Assembly (NCBI GenBank): GCA_045616665.1
Contig: JAZLHE010000100.1
Location: 1-12,791, forward strand
DNA: 12,791 bases
Reading direction: 5' to 3'
Origin: RUG11690 sp045616665
GTDB lineage: Bacteria; Bacteroidota; Bacteroidia; Bacteroidales; WCHB1-69
Below the pieces are notes generated by a model, which did no database searches, was not told where the DNA came from, and saw only the letters and a program-made list of their open reading frames with translations. Positions 10,961 through 12,791 of this stretch are shown here, one piece after another; positions within the stretch are counted from its first letter, which is position 1; the number at the start of each line of letters is the position of its first letter. The translations under genes were made by a program, and so were the position numbers.

Positions 10961-12268
10961 ATGTCAAGTGTATTTTCTACAACCGACCTTGAGAACGAAT
11001 ACGGCAAGTATTATCTGAAAGAAGGTCAGAACAGACAAAGACTGCATCGAGCATTGCTGCAGATGCCCGTGACGCTTGAGAGACACGCGCGTCACATCCG
11101 TACCACGGAAACCCTTTACCGAATGGCCAACTACACCTTCGGTTCTCTCATCAGACCGTTCAAGGCCACCTTCCAACCCAATTCGAACGTTGAGTTCTTT
11201 GCCAACGAAATCGTCCTTCGCAAGATGAAGGCCGACGTGAGCATGACTCCGGACGAAATCGAAGAGGGCTGGCTTGGCTTTATGAGCGGCGACACCACCC
11301 GCAACAAGAAGGACTGGCCGATTGTGCGCTGGCTGATGGAAGAGTACATCGCCAACCAGATCGGCGTTGACCGCGAACTCAACATGGTCTATAAGGGCCA
11401 ATATGATGCCGACGGCACCACTCCTTCATCCTGTATGGACGGTATCAAGAAACTCTTGTACAATGGCGCACGCAACGAGAAGTACCCGATCAACGTGATT
11501 GACGGCATCGGCGCATTGGACAAAGACGCCATCTTCGACCAGATCGAGGCGTTTGACGAAGCCCTTCCAGGTTTGTATCAGCAACAGATGATGTGCATCT
11601 TCATGGCTCCTTCATGGGCACGTGCCTACAAGAAGGACAAACGCTCACAGAATTTCTATTTCATCGAAGACGTGAAGGATTTGGACGAAACGGTGATGTT
11701 TACCAAACACGTGATCGTTGGTCTCCCGTCAATGGAAGGCACCAATGACTTGTGGGCAACCGTTCCCGACAACCTCCTGTGGCTGACCAAACGCGAGGGC
11801 GGTGTTGAAAAGGCAGACGTCCAGGCCCACGACTATGATGTCCATATCATGGTGAACTGGTGGGAAGGCATCGGCTTTGCCTGCAACAAGATGGTTTGGG
11901 CCACCGCCGAAACCGTTGGCCTGCCATCCGCATCAGACACTGCCAGTCCTGCAGACGGCATCGTGGCACGCAACATCTTCCCGGCAACTTTGGCCGCCAA
12001 GGAGGTTGCGGACACCACGGCCAAATTGACAGGTCGCGTGTATGGTGACGAACTTCCAGAAGGCGCTGTCGTTACGTTCAATTACGGAACGAGCACGGCC
12101 TTGGGTTCTTCAGCCGACACAACGCTGTCAGATGGCGTGTATAGCGCGTCTTTGACTTCACTTTCAGACGAGACCAAGTACTACTACCAAATCAAAGTGG
12201 TGATTGGAACGGATGCCTACGTGGGCGAAGTGGAAGATTTTACCACGCTTGAAACCGCTGGAGAATAA
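10961..12268 (+). CDS. Major capsid protein with C-terminal Ig/FnIII-like domain
   Basis: 435 residues, placed right after the protease/scaffold gene, where HK97-fold major capsid genes normally sit. The first about 345 residues have the mixed alpha/beta make-up expected of that fold, with long helical stretches early (LENEYGKYYLKEGQNRQRLHRALLQMP), and a capsid-like P-loop/A-domain region (IMVNWWEGIGFACNKMVWATAE) near 300-320. Residues about 350-430 (AKLTGRVYGDELPEGAVVTFNYGTSTALGS … LTSLSDETKYYYQIKVVIGTDAYVGEVEDFTTLE) are an Ig/FnIII-type beta sandwich as seen in many Bacteroidota surface proteins. This would sit on the outside of the capsid. The call rests on context and fold style, not on a sequence search. 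Confidence 0.8.
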   Translation: MSSVFSTTDLENEYGKYYLKEGQNRQRLHRALLQMPVTLERHARHIRTTETLYRMANYTFGSLIRPFKATFQPNSNVEFFANEIVLRKMKADVSMTPDEIEEGWLGFMSGDTTRNKKDWPIVRWLMEEYIANQIGVDRELNMVYKGQYDADGTTPSSCMDGIKKLLYNGARNEKYPINVIDGIGALDKDAIFDQIEAFDEALPGLYQQQMMCIFMAPSWARAYKKDKRSQNFYFIEDVKDLDETVMFTKHVIVGLPSMEGTNDLWATVPDNLLWLTKREGGVEKADVQAHDYDVHIMVNWWEGIGFACNKMVWATAETVGLPSASDTASPADGIVARNIFPATLAAKEVADTTAKLTGRVYGDELPEGAVVTFNYGTSTALGSSADTTLSDGVYSASLTSLSDETKYYYQIKVVIGTDAYVGEVEDFTTLETAGE

Positions 12269-12274
12269 AAGCTG

Positions 12275-12327
12275 TTGCCAAAGGTGGGAGCGACCGAAAG
12301 GAATCTCCCGCCGAAAGGCAGTGGCAA
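12275..12327 (+). promoter_or_regulatory. Structured RNA leader between capsid gene and next gene
   Basis: TTGCCA (12275-12280) pairs with TGGCAA (12322-12327). Inside, GGTGGGAG (12283-12290) pairs with CTCCCGCC (12305-12312) over 8 bp with one G-U pair, and its loop holds a CC-GAAA-GG tetraloop (12294-12301). GCC-GAAA-GGC (12310-12319) is a second GNRA hairpin that overlaps and competes with the 3' strand. There is no T run, so it is not a simple terminator. It may tune the ratio of capsid to downstream protein by limiting translation or by partial RNA processing. Confidence 0.5.
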
Positions 12328-12360
12328 AACCGATTTATTAACCAATTAAAATTTAAGAAT

Positions 12361-12791
12361 ATGTCAGAAGAATTAAATTGTCCCGCATGTTTGGAAGACC
12401 TTATGCGCGTGGATGCCTGCAAATCGACGAAGAGCGGCGTTGTAACGGAAGTTCTTTATGGTTTGAAGGCCGATGTGGCGTCTTGGCCAGAAAAGCTTGC
12501 CGCCAACGTGCGCAGCCATTTGGCAGACCACGTTGAGACCGCTACGGGTTCCAATCTTGTCATGAAGCCCGGAAAACGTTTGTTTAAGATCGTGTTCAAG
12601 AAAGAAACGCTTGAGTTGAAGTACGAACTCCAGGGCGAAAGCGGCGCACGCTCTTTCAATGCCACATTGGAGGGAAATGTTCCCGGTATGCGTTCTGCCG
12701 TGTTGGGTTTGATTTCCGCCACCAAGAACGAAGAGCTCGTTGTGCTGGCCAAGACCAAAGCCGGTGAATGGCACCTCTTGGGCGATGCAGA
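12361..12791 (+). CDS. Unrecognised phage late protein (partial, runs off the right edge)
   Basis: At least 143 residues from ATG 12361; the stop is outside the window. The N-terminus MSEELNCPACLEDLMRVDACKS has C7-x2-C10 and C20, possibly a metal site or disulphide-free Cys cluster. The rest is beta-rich (RLFKIVFKKETLELKYELQGESGARSFNATLEGNVPGMRSAVLGLISATKNEELVVLAKTKAGEWHLLGDA). This repeating strand pattern and the position after the capsid gene suggest a small structural protein such as a capsid cement, head-tail joining or tail-tube type protein. I cannot choose between them. The A/T-rich leader TTAACCAATTAAAATTTAAG matches the late-gene leader style. Confidence 0.7.
   Translation, partial: MSEELNCPACLEDLMRVDACKSTKSGVVTEVLYGLKADVASWPEKLAANVRSHLADHVETATGSNLVMKPGKRLFKIVFKKETLELKYELQGESGARSFNATLEGNVPGMRSAVLGLISATKNEELVVLAKTKAGEWHLLGDA

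Noticed and set aside
12275..12327. Hammerhead ribozyme
   Set aside because: GAAA is present but the CTGATGA core is not.

Overview
The window looks like one end of an integrated phage (prophage) in a member of the Bacteroidota, most likely the Bacteroidales. The host assignment rests on Bacteroidota-type -7 promoter boxes (TAnnTTTG, for example TATCTTTG at 7908, 8708 and 9812), A-rich leaders with no Shine-Dalgarno sequence in front of most starts, and protein types common in Bacteroides/Prevotella phages. No database was searched, so family names rest on recognised motifs.

Layout. Bases 1-250 appear to be host flank: the start of a leftward gene, then the terminator of a leftward RNA gene. 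Bases 250-277 (minus strand) match the 3' end (T arm plus acceptor strand) of tmRNA (ssrA). The rest of tmRNA is missing, so this reads as an attachment-site junction. Bases 280-450 hold direct repeats that look like recombinase arm sites. Next comes a lysogeny-type switch: a leftward HTH/coiled-coil repressor (459-866) diverging from a small rightward HTH protein (1004-1249).

Bases 1261-4437 form a rightward early/accessory cluster: a NUMOD-like DNA-binding protein, two small single-span membrane proteins, a DUF4406 protein, a zinc-ribbon protein, an ASCH protein and several unknown small proteins. Two gaps in this cluster hold candidate structured RNAs. One (1720-1843) is closed by a perfect 10-bp stem and ends in a U tract. 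The other (2648-2854) has a tRNA-like acceptor stem, D-like arm and canonical T arm around a roughly 150-nt insert. A large primase-helicase (4454-7243) follows and ends at a strong terminator.

Bases 7294-7945 are a gene-free, AT-rich block with a perfect 27-bp inverted repeat (7463-7489 / 7745-7771) and eight copies of a GGTTACACTTT-type iteron. It is a good candidate for the phage replication origin. A HicA/HicB toxin-antitoxin pair (7946-8574) follows, with a palindrome overlapping its promoter.

From 8733 onward are late-type genes: two unrecognised proteins, a ClpP-fold prohead protease whose C terminus looks like a scaffold with its own internal start, a major capsid protein with a C-terminal Ig/FnIII-like domain, a structured leader, and the start of another unrecognised late protein. 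Integrase, terminase, portal and tail genes are not in the window and presumably lie further right.
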